Assembly (NCBI GenBank): GCA_022793895.1
Contig: JAAWDS010000024.1
Location: 33,645-97,644, forward strand
DNA length: 64,000 nt
Reading direction: 5' to 3'
Source of the DNA: Provencibacterium sp.
GTDB lineage: Bacteria > Bacillota > Clostridia > Oscillospirales > Ruminococcaceae
How positions within the stretch are numbered: position 1 is the first letter of the stretch; every line of letters starts with the position of its first letter. Shown here piece after piece: positions 34,444-43,794 of the stretch. Position numbers and translations under genes: made by a program. The notes beneath the pieces are model-generated. The model saw only the letters and a list, made by a program, of their open reading frames with translations. It had not been told where the DNA came from and did not search any database.

Positions 34444-35484
34444 ATGCGTGACAAAAAACGATTGATTCTGGTGGGGGCGAGCGGCTTTGGACGGGTCTGG
34501 CGCAGCTCGGTTCTCCCGCAGGTTTCCGATATCTGCGAGCCGGTGGCGGTGGTGGATATCCGTCCGGAGGCGCTGGCCGAGCTGGACGGCGACCCGGCTT
34601 ATAGCGCCCTGCCCCGCTACAGCGACATCCGGCGTGCGTTCGCCGATATCCCTGCGGATTTTGCAGCGGTTGTCGTGCCCGCGAAGGCGCACCGCGCCGT
34701 TATTGAAGAGGCGCTGGCCGCCGGGCTTCACATTTTGTGCGAAAAGCCGCTGGCGGGCAGCATGGAGGACTGCGCGGCGGTTTGCCGGGCGGTAACTGCG
34801 GCGGGAAAGAAGCTGGCCGTTACCATGAGCCACCGTTTCGAGCGCGAGAAACAGACGGTGGAGGCGCTGGTCAAAAGCGGGACCTATGGACCGGCCAACT
34901 ATCTGGTCAGCCGTTTATCCGCCCGCATCTCCGGACCGCAGAATGCAGGTCTCATCGCCTCCCCCCTGGGCCTTGTTTCCAATGCGACGGTGCATGCGCT
35001 GGATACGGCGCGCGGCGTGCTCCAGAGCAATGCAAAAACCATCTACGCCAATCATTGGCTCGCACGCGACGGGGAGCATGGGGTGGAGCTGCCCTCTTCG
35101 CTGATAACGGTGGAGATGGAGAACGGCGCGCGCGCCCTGTTTGAAACCACCTTTGCGGCTGCGGACAAACGCAACGGCTGGGGGAACGAATACCTGCGCG
35201 TGGAGTGCGCGTCCGGTACGATCACCGCCGACTGCGGGCGGGTAACGGTGAGCTCCAGCCAAGGCCCGCAGAGCGGACAGACGGAGGCGCCGCTGCTGGA
35301 AAACCGCGCCTGGGGGCATGAGGCGATCGTCCGTTCCTTCTGCGCCTGGCTGGAGGGCGGGGAGCCCGCCCCTACCTCTTTAGAGGACAATCTACAATGC
35401 TGCGCGCTGGCCTATGCGGCTGCCGAAAGCGCTGAAACCGGCTGTCCAGTGGATTTGAAAGCATTCCTGGCCCGGTACCAATAA
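34444..35484 (+). CDS. Gfo/Idh/MocA family oxidoreductase (module B)
   Basis: A 346-residue NAD(P)-dependent oxidoreductase: Rossmann start LILVGASGFGRVWRSSVLPQ, catalytic LCEKPLAGS, and a C-terminal domain with VSNATVHALDTARGVLQS. More distant from the two other Gfo/Idh proteins of the window than they are from each other. It starts 15 bp after the fusion gene with GGAGG upstream. A hairpin follows the stop. Confidence 0.86.
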   Translation: MRDKKRLILVGASGFGRVWRSSVLPQVSDICEPVAVVDIRPEALAELDGDPAYSALPRYSDIRRAFADIPADFAAVVVPAKAHRAVIEEALAAGLHILCEKPLAGSMEDCAAVCRAVTAAGKKLAVTMSHRFEREKQTVEALVKSGTYGPANYLVSRLSARISGPQNAGLIASPLGLVSNATVHALDTARGVLQSNAKTIYANHWLARDGEHGVELPSSLITVEMENGARALFETTFAAADKRNGWGNEYLRVECASGTITADCGRVTVSSSQGPQSGQTEAPLLENRAWGHEAIVRSFCAWLEGGEPAPTSLEDNLQCCALAYAAAESAETGCPVDLKAFLARYQ

Positions 35485-35495
35485 GCGGTATGTCT

Positions 35496-35538
35496 GCGGC
35501 TTTTTATGGCGGCGGCCCTGCGGCTATAAAAAGCCCGC
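35496..35538 (+). other. Intercistronic hairpin
   Basis: GCGGCTTTTTAT (35496-35507) pairs with ATAAAAAGCCCGC (35526-35538) with one bulged base. No T-tract follows, so it is more likely a processing or stability element than a terminator. Confidence 0.6.
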
Positions 35539-35551
35539 CTATGAAAAGGAG

Positions 35552-36529
35552 ATGAAGAATTTGGATCGCAAGTCACGAGTAGAAAACGCTATCCGCCAAA
35601 AACCGATCGACCGCATTCCGGTGGGCTTCTGGTTCCATTTCGCCGGAGAGGAACGCGAGGGGGAGCCCTGCGTTCAGGCGCATCTGCGCCATTTTAGGGA
35701 ATCCAACACCGATTTCCTGAAGGTAATGAGCGACAGCTTCTTTGAATACCCCATTTCTTATGACGTGCAGTCCGCATCCGAGTGGAGGAAGGTGCGCCCC
35801 TTGGGGAAGGATCACCCTTATATCCGCAAGCAGGTGGAAAGGGTGAAGCGCGTCTGTGAGGAAACCCATGGCGAGTGCTGCGTGTTTTACAATGTCTTTG
35901 CGCCGTTTTCCCTCATCCGGTTTGCAAAAGGGGATGAGATGGTCATGGCGCACCTGAAAGAAAACGAGGAGGGGATCTTAGCCGCACTCGAAGCTATCAG
36001 CGAGGATAACTTTTCGCTCTGCCGCGCCTTGTTTGAGGAGACCGGCTGCTCCGGAATCTACTATGCGGTGCAGGGCGGGGAGAAATACCGCTTCACCGTG
36101 CCGGAATACCGGCGGCTCATCTCTCCGAGCGATCGGGTGGTGCTGGACTACGCCAACCGGTATTCCGACTTGAATATGATCCATATGTGCGCCTGGGCGG
36201 GCGATGCGAACAACCTGGAGGTCTGGCAGGATTATCCCGCCGCCGTCTTTAACTGGGCGGTCTATATCGAGGGTCTTTCCCTTCAGGAGGGCATCCGCTT
36301 TTTTGGCGGCAAAACGGTCATGGGCGGCTTCGATAACCGCAAAACCGGCGTGCTCTATTCCGGGAGCCTAGAGGAGATATCCGGGTTTACCCGCGGCCTT
36401 GCCGGCGAAGTGGGCCTAAAGACCCCCGGCATTATTTTCGGCGCGGACTGCACCCTTTCCAACGATATCGACCGATCCCATATCCGCGCCGTCGGCGATA
36501 CGCTCGACGCTATGACGGCCGCGCAATAA
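35552..36529 (+). CDS. Uroporphyrinogen decarboxylase-like (MtaA/MtbA-type) protein
   Basis: A 325-residue URO-D-fold protein. His211-x-Cys213 in MIHMCAWAG and Cys300 in FGADCTLSND reproduce the H-x-C-Xn-C zinc motif of methylcobamide:thiol methyltransferases (MtaA, MtbA), whereas true URO-D lacks it. No corrinoid protein or heme gene is nearby, so the methyl acceptor or donor is unknown. The start is ambiguous: the ATG at 35552 sits directly after AAAAGGAG, and the TTG at 35561 has better spacing. Confidence 0.8.
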   Translation: MKNLDRKSRVENAIRQKPIDRIPVGFWFHFAGEEREGEPCVQAHLRHFRESNTDFLKVMSDSFFEYPISYDVQSASEWRKVRPLGKDHPYIRKQVERVKRVCEETHGECCVFYNVFAPFSLIRFAKGDEMVMAHLKENEEGILAALEAISEDNFSLCRALFEETGCSGIYYAVQGGEKYRFTVPEYRRLISPSDRVVLDYANRYSDLNMIHMCAWAGDANNLEVWQDYPAAVFNWAVYIEGLSLQEGIRFFGGKTVMGGFDNRKTGVLYSGSLEEISGFTRGLAGEVGLKTPGIIFGADCTLSNDIDRSHIRAVGDTLDAMTAAQ

Positions 36530-36650
36530 TTGCATATTTTTATACAAGTTTACTGCGAGCAATCCATAAGATTTTATGAGAAAATAGGGACAATCCAATC
36601 GCAAACGTCCGATATCCTGCGAAAAAAGATTGAAAAAGGAGAATTTATCA

Positions 36651-37979
36651 ATGAAGAAACGAGTAATGCTTTCCGCGCTCTCGCTCTTACTCGCCCTCTC
36701 CGCTCTAACGGCATGCTCCGGCGGAACGGGCACGGCCTCCAGCGCCCCGGCTTCCTCGGCGGCGTCTTCGGCCGCTTCCTCCGCAGCGGATTCCTCCGGT
36801 GCTGCGGCGCCTGCGGATTCCGGCGCTCCGATTACGGTGGAGTTTTTCCAGCAGCAGGGCGAACAGGCCATTCAGGATGGCTACCGCGCCATTATTGAAA
36901 AGTTCCAAAAGGAATATCCCAACATCACGATTGAGATGAACACGGTGCCCGAATCGGCTACGGTATTGACCAACCGTATCGCTTCCAACGACATCCCGGC
37001 CATTTTCACCGATTGGCCCACCCAGCAGCAGTTTAAGCTCAAAAGCGCCGCCGGGTATGTAGAGCCCATCACCGGGGAGGCTTTCCTCAGCCAATCCTCT
37101 GAGGATGCGGTGGAGATGACCCGCCAGCCGGACGGCGAGCTCTATGCGCTGCCCTATGCCCGCAACTACATGACCGTTTACTACAACATTGATATCTTTG
37201 AAGCAAACGGGATTGAGATTCCCACGACCTACGATGAGCTCATTCAGGTGTGCAAGGATTTGCAGGCGAAGGACATTTTGCCGATGTATTTTGCCTTTAA
37301 GGATGTCGGGCATGTGTTCCAGGCCACGAACATCTGCTTTGTTCCCGGCGGTGTAGAGCAGATGGCGAAGGTGATTACCGGCGAGGCGACGATTGTAGAC
37401 GATCCGGCGTTTGTCAAGTTTGCCGAGCGGATGCTGGAGATGGCTACCTATGGCAACGAGGACGCCTTCAGCGTCAACAACTCGTTGGCGCAGGAGAGCT
37501 TTGCCAACGGAAAGTGCGCCATGCTGCTGGCGGGTTCCTATGCGCGCGGCAACATCGTTCTGGCGAACCCCAACCTGAACTTTGGCGCGTTCGCTTTGCC
37601 GGGCGATACGGTTGAAAGCACGACGAGCCTTGCCGGCGTAAACGCCGCGCAGTGCATTGCCGCTACCGCGACCCCGGAGGAGAAGGACGCCGGTCTCAAG
37701 TTCTTAGAGTTCCTCTCCCGCACCGAGAATGCTCAGGAGTGGTCGGATATTTCCGGCGAGCCCTCCTGCATTAAGGGCACCACCTTCTCGGATGAGCGCA
37801 TGTCCCCCATGCTCAAGTTCCTGGAGCGCGGCCAGAACCATGATTGGATGGCCTCCACTCTGCCCAACAACGTTGTCAACGATCTCTATCAGGTCACGCA
37901 GGGCTTCCTGATGGATCAGGATATCTCGAAATACCTGAAGGATATGGAAGAATCCATTAAGGTGAACTCCGCCTCCTAA
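36651..37979 (+). CDS. ABC transporter substrate-binding lipoprotein (CUT1 type, module B)
   Basis: A 442-residue family 1 solute-binding protein. The signal peptide ends at lipobox LTAC with Cys22, followed by a Ser/Ala-rich linker (about 23-55) and the binding fold ITVEFFQQQGEQAIQDGYRAIIEKF. The ATG at 36651 has AAAAGGAG upstream; the in-frame start at 36630 is not needed. Ligand unknown; it is not a close copy of the module A binding protein. A strong terminator separates it from its permeases. Confidence 0.92.
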   Translation: MKKRVMLSALSLLLALSALTACSGGTGTASSAPASSAASSAASSAADSSGAAAPADSGAPITVEFFQQQGEQAIQDGYRAIIEKFQKEYPNITIEMNTVPESATVLTNRIASNDIPAIFTDWPTQQQFKLKSAAGYVEPITGEAFLSQSSEDAVEMTRQPDGELYALPYARNYMTVYYNIDIFEANGIEIPTTYDELIQVCKDLQAKDILPMYFAFKDVGHVFQATNICFVPGGVEQMAKVITGEATIVDDPAFVKFAERMLEMATYGNEDAFSVNNSLAQESFANGKCAMLLAGSYARGNIVLANPNLNFGAFALPGDTVESTTSLAGVNAAQCIAATATPEEKDAGLKFLEFLSRTENAQEWSDISGEPSCIKGTTFSDERMSPMLKFLERGQNHDWMASTLPNNVVNDLYQVTQGFLMDQDISKYLKDMEESIKVNSAS

Positions 37980-38016
37980 CGGCCCCGCAGCTCCTTCATA
38001 TTCATACGCACGATTT

Positions 38017-38075
38017 CGGGGAGGATGATGGTTTGGATGAGGTCATTCCGATCATCATCCTCCCCGCGGTTTTTT
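38017..38075 (+). terminator. Strong intrinsic terminator between binding-protein and permease genes (module B)
   Basis: A 14-bp perfect stem CGGGGAGGATGATG (38017-38030) / CATCATCCTCCCCG (38053-38066), followed by CGGTTTTTT. Partial read-through would give less permease than binding protein. Confidence 0.88.
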
Positions 38076-38097
38076 ACAGATGGAAAGGACGGTTGAG

Positions 38098-38985
38098 ATG
38101 AAAAAACGCCGGCCGCAAAGCCTGGATAACTACACCTTTCTCTTTTTTACCCTTCCTGCCGTGATTCTGTACACTTATTTCTATATCTATTCGCTCATCA
38201 CCGGCATTGGCTACAGCTTTACGAACTGGAACGGGATAGACCCGACCTATGAATTTAACGGGCTGCGCAACTATGCGCTGCTGATGCAGAACCCCCGTTT
38301 TTGGAACTCGCTGCGCGTTACGCTGGTTTACGGCGTCATGCTCTTATTCAGCGTTATTATCATGTCCCTGCTTCTCGCACTCTGCTTAGACAGCTTAAAG
38401 CGCTTTAAGACCTTCACCAAATCTATCTTTTTCTTTCCAGCCATGATCAGCGCGGTGGCTATCTCCCTGATTTGGGATCAGCTTTTTTACCGCGCCGTTC
38501 CGGTCATCGGCGAGACGCTCGGCATTGCCGCCCTCTCGCAGAGCCCGCTGGCCAACCCCAAGCTCGCTTTGGTCGGCGTTGTGTTTGTCAACGCCTGGCA
38601 GGCCGTCGCTATGCCGACGCTCATCTTCCTCGCCGGTCTCCAGTCCATCCCGGCCGAGATGCACGAGTCGGCCATGATCGACGGGGCGTCGCCCTTCGAG
38701 CGTTTCCGCCACATCACCTTCCCTTACCTGCTGCCCACCGTTACGGTCAATATGGTCCTCACCATCAAGCAGGGCATTACGACCTTTGATTTCCCGTTTG
38801 CGCTCTCCGCAGGCACCGGCGGCCCTGCACGGTCCACCGAGGTCATCGGGATCATGATCTATAACGACGCATTCCAGAGCATGAAATTCTCTATGGCGAA
38901 TGCGGAAGCGGTGATTCTGTTTATCATTATCGCCTTCTTCTCCTTCATCCAGATTAAAGTTTCGAGCAAGGGTGGTGTCAACTGA
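38098..38985 (+). CDS. CUT1 sugar ABC transporter permease (MalF-like, module B)
   Basis: A 295-residue inner-membrane permease with about six helices and an EAA loop EMHESAMIDGASPFERFRHITFPYLLPT. Basic N-terminus KKRRPQS. The ATG at 38098 has GGAAAGGA at 7-nt spacing; an upstream ATG at 38080 overlaps that site and is rejected. Confidence 0.92.
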   Translation: MKKRRPQSLDNYTFLFFTLPAVILYTYFYIYSLITGIGYSFTNWNGIDPTYEFNGLRNYALLMQNPRFWNSLRVTLVYGVMLLFSVIIMSLLLALCLDSLKRFKTFTKSIFFFPAMISAVAISLIWDQLFYRAVPVIGETLGIAALSQSPLANPKLALVGVVFVNAWQAVAMPTLIFLAGLQSIPAEMHESAMIDGASPFERFRHITFPYLLPTVTVNMVLTIKQGITTFDFPFALSAGTGGPARSTEVIGIMIYNDAFQSMKFSMANAEAVILFIIIAFFSFIQIKVSSKGGVN

Positions 38986-38986
38986 G

Positions 38987-39820
38987 ATGAAACGGGAAAA
39001 TCTGGTTTGGCATATCCTGCGGGATATCCTGCTGGCGTGCGGATTCATTTTGATCCTTGCGCCGATGTATCTGGTCATCGTAAACTCCTTCAAAAGCCTG
39101 GAGGAAGCGGGCCGCGATTTCTTTGCGCTGCCCTCCTCGCTGAATTTTAACAACTATACCGAGCTGGTTTCAAAAAACAGCTATTGGAGCTATGCTTGGA
39201 ACTCGACCTATATCTCGGTGATCTCGATGTCGCTGGTTGCCATGGTGGTGCCGGCTGTGAGCTATGCCATCGCCCGCAACTATCATAAGACTTACTATAA
39301 GGCGGTCTATTTTTATATCCTCATCGGGCTGTTCGTACCCGGTCAGGTGATTATGCTGCCCATCACCAAGCACATGACGGCGCTGAAAATGCTCAATCCC
39401 GCGGGTCTTATCCTGCTGTATATTACCTTGAGCCTTACGCGCGGCGTGTTCCTCTTTGTCAACTACATCCGCGCTCTGCCTATCGAGATAGAGGAGGCCG
39501 CCCGCATCGACGGGTGCAACACCATCCAGGTCTACACCAAGGTGGTATTGTTCTTGATAGGCCCCATGCTGGCTACCTTGGTGATTATGGATGTTCTGTG
39601 GTTCTGGAACGATTTCATGCTGCCGCTACTCATGCTGAGCAAGTCGCCGGACTACTGGACGCTGCCGCTCTTCCAATATAACTTCAAAACGCAATATTCC
39701 TTTAACTATACCATGGCGTTTACCGCCTATCTGCTCTCGATGCTGCCCATCATCGTTATCTACTGTGCAGGGCAGAAATATATTATACAAGGTCTGACGG
39801 CCGGGGCTGTGAAAGGATAA
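38987..39820 (+). CDS. CUT1 sugar ABC transporter permease (MalG-like, module B)
   Basis: A 277-residue permease with EAA motif EIEEAARIDGCNTIQVYTKVVLFLIGPML and about six helices. It starts one base after the previous stop, so translation is coupled; an in-frame GTG at 38972 is a possible alternative start. Eleven bases before the CyuA-like gene, so transport and cysteine desulfidase are probably one transcript. Confidence 0.92.
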   Translation: MKRENLVWHILRDILLACGFILILAPMYLVIVNSFKSLEEAGRDFFALPSSLNFNNYTELVSKNSYWSYAWNSTYISVISMSLVAMVVPAVSYAIARNYHKTYYKAVYFYILIGLFVPGQVIMLPITKHMTALKMLNPAGLILLYITLSLTRGVFLFVNYIRALPIEIEEAARIDGCNTIQVYTKVVLFLIGPMLATLVIMDVLWFWNDFMLPLLMLSKSPDYWTLPLFQYNFKTQYSFNYTMAFTAYLLSMLPIIVIYCAGQKYIIQGLTAGAVKG

Positions 39821-39830
39821 TCGGAATTAT

Positions 39831-41126
39831 ATGGATGAAAAAACGCTGCAATCCTATCTGGAAGTACTCAAAAAGGAGGTGACGCCCGCTTTGGGCTGCA
39901 CCGAGCCGGGGGCGGCAGCCCTCTGCTGCGCGCATGCCGCTAAGCTGCTTGGACGGCCGGTTGAGCGGGTGGAGCTTTCGGTAAGCAAATATATTCTGAA
40001 AAACGGAATGGGGGTCGGCATTCCGGGTACCGGAATGGTAGGGCTGGGCATTGCCAGCGCGCTGGGAGCCGTCTGCGCCGATCCCGAACAAGAATTGATG
40101 GTCCTGGCCGGCGCCGACGAGGCGCGCCGTGAGGCCGCCGTCCGGCTGCTGGAGGCAAACGAGGTAGAAATTATGCTGGCTGATACGGCGCAGCAGATCT
40201 ATCTCTGCGCCCGTGTATATGGGGAAGGGCATTGTGCCAGCGCCGTCATCGAAGGGACGCACACCGGTCTGACGCTGCTCTGGCGGGATGGGGAAACGGT
40301 TTATACGGCGGAAACCTCGCCCGCCGGGGACGGCGCTCCGGCTTCCGCCGGGAAAGATTGGATGACGTTGGCTGGAATCGCCGCTTTTGCGCGGGAGGTT
40401 CCGATAGAAGAGCTGGAGTGCTTGGACGTCATCATCGAATATAACGGAAGGATCGCCCGCGAGGGCCTTTCCCATGACTATGGGCTACAGGTTGGAAAGA
40501 GCATCCTTTTGCAGGAAGAAAACGGCCTCATCTCTGCCGGGGTAGGGAATTACGCCATTGCGATGACGGCCGCCGCCGCCGATGCGCGGATGTCCGGCTG
40601 CGAAATGCCGGTCATGTGTACGGCAGGCAGCGGCAACCAGGGGCTGACCGCCACGGTGCCGCTGATTGCCGTAGCCGAAAAGACCGGCAAAGGCCGGGAG
40701 GAAACGCTGCGCGCGCTGGCGCTGAGTATTTTGGTGACGGTACATACCAAGCGGTATATCGGCCGGCTTTCGGCCCTGTGCGGCTGTGCCATTGCGGCGG
40801 CTATTGGCTGCTGCTGCGGCCTGTTGCAGTTGATGGGCGGCACGCTGGATCAGATGTGCCACGGCGTCAACAGCATGGTGGCGGATATCTCCGGCATTGT
40901 GTGCGACGGAGCAAAGCCGGGCTGCGCCTTGAAAATCGCCACCTCGGTGAGCTCGGCTATCCGCTGCGCAGCCCTTGCGCAGAATGGCATTGGCGCAGGC
41001 GGATATGATGGGATCGTCGATGCCGATGTCGAAAAGACCCTCTTTAATCTGGGCCTTCTGGGCAGCGAAGGGATGGGCGGAACGAATGCGGCCATTCTGG
41101 ATATTATGCTGCACAAGCAGAATTGA
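39831..41126 (+). CDS. L-cysteine desulfidase family protein (CyuA/UPF0597), module B
   Basis: A 431-residue UPF0597/CyuA family protein, paralogous to the one at 24609 but clearly diverged. Landmarks are C23 in LGCTEPGAAAL, CTAGSGNQGLTATVPL and GIVCDGAKPGCALKIA. Characterised members hold a labile 4Fe-4S cluster and break L-cysteine into pyruvate, sulfide and ammonia. It is directly linked to the module B importer and followed by a dipeptidase, consistent with cysteine released from an imported conjugate or peptide (inference). Confidence 0.86.
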   Translation: MDEKTLQSYLEVLKKEVTPALGCTEPGAAALCCAHAAKLLGRPVERVELSVSKYILKNGMGVGIPGTGMVGLGIASALGAVCADPEQELMVLAGADEARREAAVRLLEANEVEIMLADTAQQIYLCARVYGEGHCASAVIEGTHTGLTLLWRDGETVYTAETSPAGDGAPASAGKDWMTLAGIAAFAREVPIEELECLDVIIEYNGRIAREGLSHDYGLQVGKSILLQEENGLISAGVGNYAIAMTAAAADARMSGCEMPVMCTAGSGNQGLTATVPLIAVAEKTGKGREETLRALALSILVTVHTKRYIGRLSALCGCAIAAAIGCCCGLLQLMGGTLDQMCHGVNSMVADISGIVCDGAKPGCALKIATSVSSAIRCAALAQNGIGAGGYDGIVDADVEKTLFNLGLLGSEGMGGTNAAILDIMLHKQN

Positions 41127-41146
41127 CTGGCAGCAGGGGAGGCTGG

Positions 41147-42547
41147 ATGGATATGCAGGAAACAATCCGCCGTTGGGTTCAGGCGCATGAGGAGGAGCTG
41201 GCGCGGGATGCGGCCCGGCTGGTCCGCATCCCCAGCGTTTCGGAACCATCGCAGGGCGCGCAGCCCTATGGTTCCGGGTGTGCGCAGGTGCTTTCGGCGT
41301 TTCTGGAACTGGCGGAAGGCTATGGGCTAAAGACTTCTCATTTTGAAAACCGGGTCGGCAGGCTGGAGCTTGCGGGAGGCAGCGGGCCCTGCATCGGCCT
41401 GTGGGGGCATTTGGACGTCGTTCCTGAGGGCGGGGGCTGGCTTTATCCGCCCTATGGCGCTAAACGGACGGGAGATTTTCTAATCGGACGCGGCGCGCAG
41501 GATAACAAAGGGCCGTGCGTTGCGGCAATGTATGCGCTGCGCTGCCTGCAAGAGCTGGATCGGCCGCTGCGCCACCGGTTTTGTATGCTTGCGGGATGCA
41601 GCGAGGAAACGGGGATGGACGATGTTGAGCGCTATCTGGCGGCCAATCCGGCTCCGGATTACTCCATTGTCGCCGACTGCGGTTTCCCGGTTTGCCATGG
41701 CGAGAAGGGGCTGGGGGAGGTGGAGCTGGTTTCCCGCCTGCCCTTGCAGGAGGTGATCGGCCTGACAGCCGGGACGGTGAGCAATGTGGTCCCGGATGAA
41801 GCGCAGATGACTCTGCGCGCCGTCCCCAGGGTACGGGCCGGACTGCGGGCGCTGCCGGAAGAGATTTCGTCGGTTGAGGAGGAGGGGAGAATCACCCTTT
41901 GCGCAAAGGGCCTTTCCAAGCATTCCGCATTTCCGCAGGGATCGCTCAATGCGCTGCACCTCCTGCTGCATGCGGTTTGCGAAGCGGGGCTTTTGCAGGG
42001 AGAGGATGCGCGCATTCTGGAGAGCGCGGCGCGCCTGAGCGGCGGATGGGACGGGAAGGCGGCCGGTATTGCTTGTGAGGACAGCGTATCCGGCCCGCTT
42101 ACCTGCGTGTGCGCCGCTGCCCGGCTGAAAGAGGGCCGGGCGGCGCTGACCTTCAACATCCGCTACCCGGTTACGGCGGACGGCAAGGAATGGCTGCAAA
42201 AGATGGAGAAAAGCGCGCAGGGCTGGGAGCTGCGGGTTTTACATCTGAGCGGCGGCTACTATATGCCTCCGGATACGCCGTTGGTGGAAAGTCTCATGCG
42301 CAGCTACCGCGCCGCCACCGGGGATATGCGGCCGCCCTATGTGATGGGGGGAGGCACCTATGCGCGCAGGATTCCGAACGCGGTCGCGTTTGGGCCGGGA
42401 CTGCCTTATGACCTCTCGCCGCTCGGCCTCCCGGATGGACACGGCGGGGCGCATGCGCCGGATGAAGCGCTGCACATTCCCAGTCTGATGAAGGCGCTGG
42501 AGATTTATGTGCAGGCGCTGCTTGCATTGGATGAGGATCTCGGTTAA
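41147..42547 (+). CDS. M20 family dipeptidase (PepV-like)
   Basis: A 466-residue dinuclear zinc dipeptidase. Ligand motifs are GLWGHLDVVPEG, GRGAQDNKGP, CSEETGMDD, VADCGFPV and GHGGAHAPDEAL, in the PepV/carnosinase order with a lid domain between. Such enzymes cleave dipeptides with a free N-terminus. The start at 41147 follows GGGGAGG. It is 20 bp after the CyuA gene, so a cysteine-containing dipeptide such as Cys-Gly is a sensible substrate to test. Confidence 0.88.
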   Translation: MDMQETIRRWVQAHEEELARDAARLVRIPSVSEPSQGAQPYGSGCAQVLSAFLELAEGYGLKTSHFENRVGRLELAGGSGPCIGLWGHLDVVPEGGGWLYPPYGAKRTGDFLIGRGAQDNKGPCVAAMYALRCLQELDRPLRHRFCMLAGCSEETGMDDVERYLAANPAPDYSIVADCGFPVCHGEKGLGEVELVSRLPLQEVIGLTAGTVSNVVPDEAQMTLRAVPRVRAGLRALPEEISSVEEEGRITLCAKGLSKHSAFPQGSLNALHLLLHAVCEAGLLQGEDARILESAARLSGGWDGKAAGIACEDSVSGPLTCVCAAARLKEGRAALTFNIRYPVTADGKEWLQKMEKSAQGWELRVLHLSGGYYMPPDTPLVESLMRSYRAATGDMRPPYVMGGGTYARRIPNAVAFGPGLPYDLSPLGLPDGHGGAHAPDEALHIPSLMKALEIYVQALLALDEDLG

Positions 42548-42641
42548 ACTGATAAGGATAAAGAATAGACGCCGGAGGCGGCTGTTTTCCGGCCGTCTGG
42601 CTCGGTTGCCGCATAGGCGAGAGGCGGGGCCAACAAAAGTT

Positions 42642-42662
42642 TTTTATAGCGCAGCTATAAAA
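42642..42662 (+). other. Short perfect hairpin before the aldo-keto reductase gene
   Basis: TTTTATAGC (42642-42650) pairs with GCTATAAAA (42654-42662) around GCA, close before the reductase Shine-Dalgarno. It could influence translation start; there is no T-tail. Confidence 0.5.
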
Positions 42663-42685
42663 CCCAATCACGGGAAAGGCAGGTT

Positions 42686-43672
42686 ATGGATATGGTTTAT
42701 CTGGCAAAGGAACAGCGTTACAGCGCGATGCAATACCGCCGCTGCGGGAACAGTGGGCTTCTGCTGCCCGCCGTTTCGCTTGGGCTGTGGCATAATTTCG
42801 GAGATGAAGCGCTGTTCTCCAATGCGCGCGCTATGCTTTTAGGCGCATTTGACATGGGCATTACCCACTTCGACCTTGCGAACAACTATGGTCCCTCGGC
42901 GGGATCGGCCGAGGAAACCTTTGGGCAGGTGATCTCCAGGGAACTGCGGCCCTACCGGGATGAACTGGTGATCTCTACGAAGGCGGGCTACCACATGTGG
43001 GAAGGCCCCTATGGGGAATGGGGTTCCAGAAAGCACCTGATTTCTTCGCTGGATCAGAGCCTCAGGCGCATGCGGCTCGACTATGTTGATATTTTCTATC
43101 ACCACCGCCCCGATCCCGATACCCCCATTGCTGAAACGGCCGGGGCGTTGCAGCAGATCGTGCGTTCGGGCAAGGCGCTCTATATCGGTATTTCCAACTA
43201 CAACCCTGAGCAGACGGCCGAGATGCTTGCGCTGCTGCATGAGATGGGGGTTCCGTGCCTCATCCACCAGATGCAATATTCGATGCTGCGCCGTTCCAAC
43301 GAGGCGGTGCTCCCGGTTCTGGAGAAGGCAGGAGTCGGCTCCATCGCCTATTCCCCGCTGGCACAGGGGCTGTTGACCGGCCGGTATTTAAATGGCATTC
43401 CGGAAGATTCCCGTGCGGCGGGCGCGAGCGTATTCCTCGGCCGCGATCAGGTAACGGAAGAGGTAATGGGGAAGGTGCGCCGTCTGAACCAGATTGCCGG
43501 CGATCGTGGGCAGACGCTGGCGCAGATGGCTCTGGCCTGGGTGCTGCGCCGCACTACCTCGGTGATTATCGGCGCGAGCAGGCTTTCGCAGATAGCGGAC
43601 TGTGCGGCCGCCGCCGGGAAGCTGGCGTTTACCGACGGAGAATTGGAAGCTATCGAGAAAATTCTGGCTTGA
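42686..43672 (+). CDS. Aldo/keto reductase (YghZ/Gpr-like)
   Basis: A 328-residue AKR barrel close to E. coli YghZ (L-glyceraldehyde 3-phosphate reductase): the N-terminal RYSAMQYRRCGNSGLLLPAVSLGLWHNFG, the ITHFDLANNYGPSAGSAEE segment, catalytic Tyr in that segment and Lys in STKAGYHMW, and a C-terminal NADPH-binding SVIIGASRLSQI. It probably reduces a small aldehyde or keto product of the module. AAAGGCAGG precedes the ATG. Confidence 0.9.
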   Translation: MDMVYLAKEQRYSAMQYRRCGNSGLLLPAVSLGLWHNFGDEALFSNARAMLLGAFDMGITHFDLANNYGPSAGSAEETFGQVISRELRPYRDELVISTKAGYHMWEGPYGEWGSRKHLISSLDQSLRRMRLDYVDIFYHHRPDPDTPIAETAGALQQIVRSGKALYIGISNYNPEQTAEMLALLHEMGVPCLIHQMQYSMLRRSNEAVLPVLEKAGVGSIAYSPLAQGLLTGRYLNGIPEDSRAAGASVFLGRDQVTEEVMGKVRRLNQIAGDRGQTLAQMALAWVLRRTTSVIIGASRLSQIADCAAAAGKLAFTDGELEAIEKILA

Positions 43673-43691
43673 GTCCAGCGATTGAAAGAGG

Positions 43692-43733
43692 GGAAAGGCT
43701 TTGGAGGCTTTCCTGTCTTTTTTGGGGGGGGGG
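43692..43733 (+). terminator. Weak terminator followed by a G10 tract
   Basis: GGAAAG (43692-43697) pairs with CTTTCC (43708-43713), then TGTCTTTTTT and ten consecutive G residues (43724-43733). Confidence 0.6.
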
Positions 43734-43794
43734 AACGCCCTCTCCAGGGATAAAAGGGCGCTGAAAATTCATAGGAAGGATGTGAACGCCAGCA

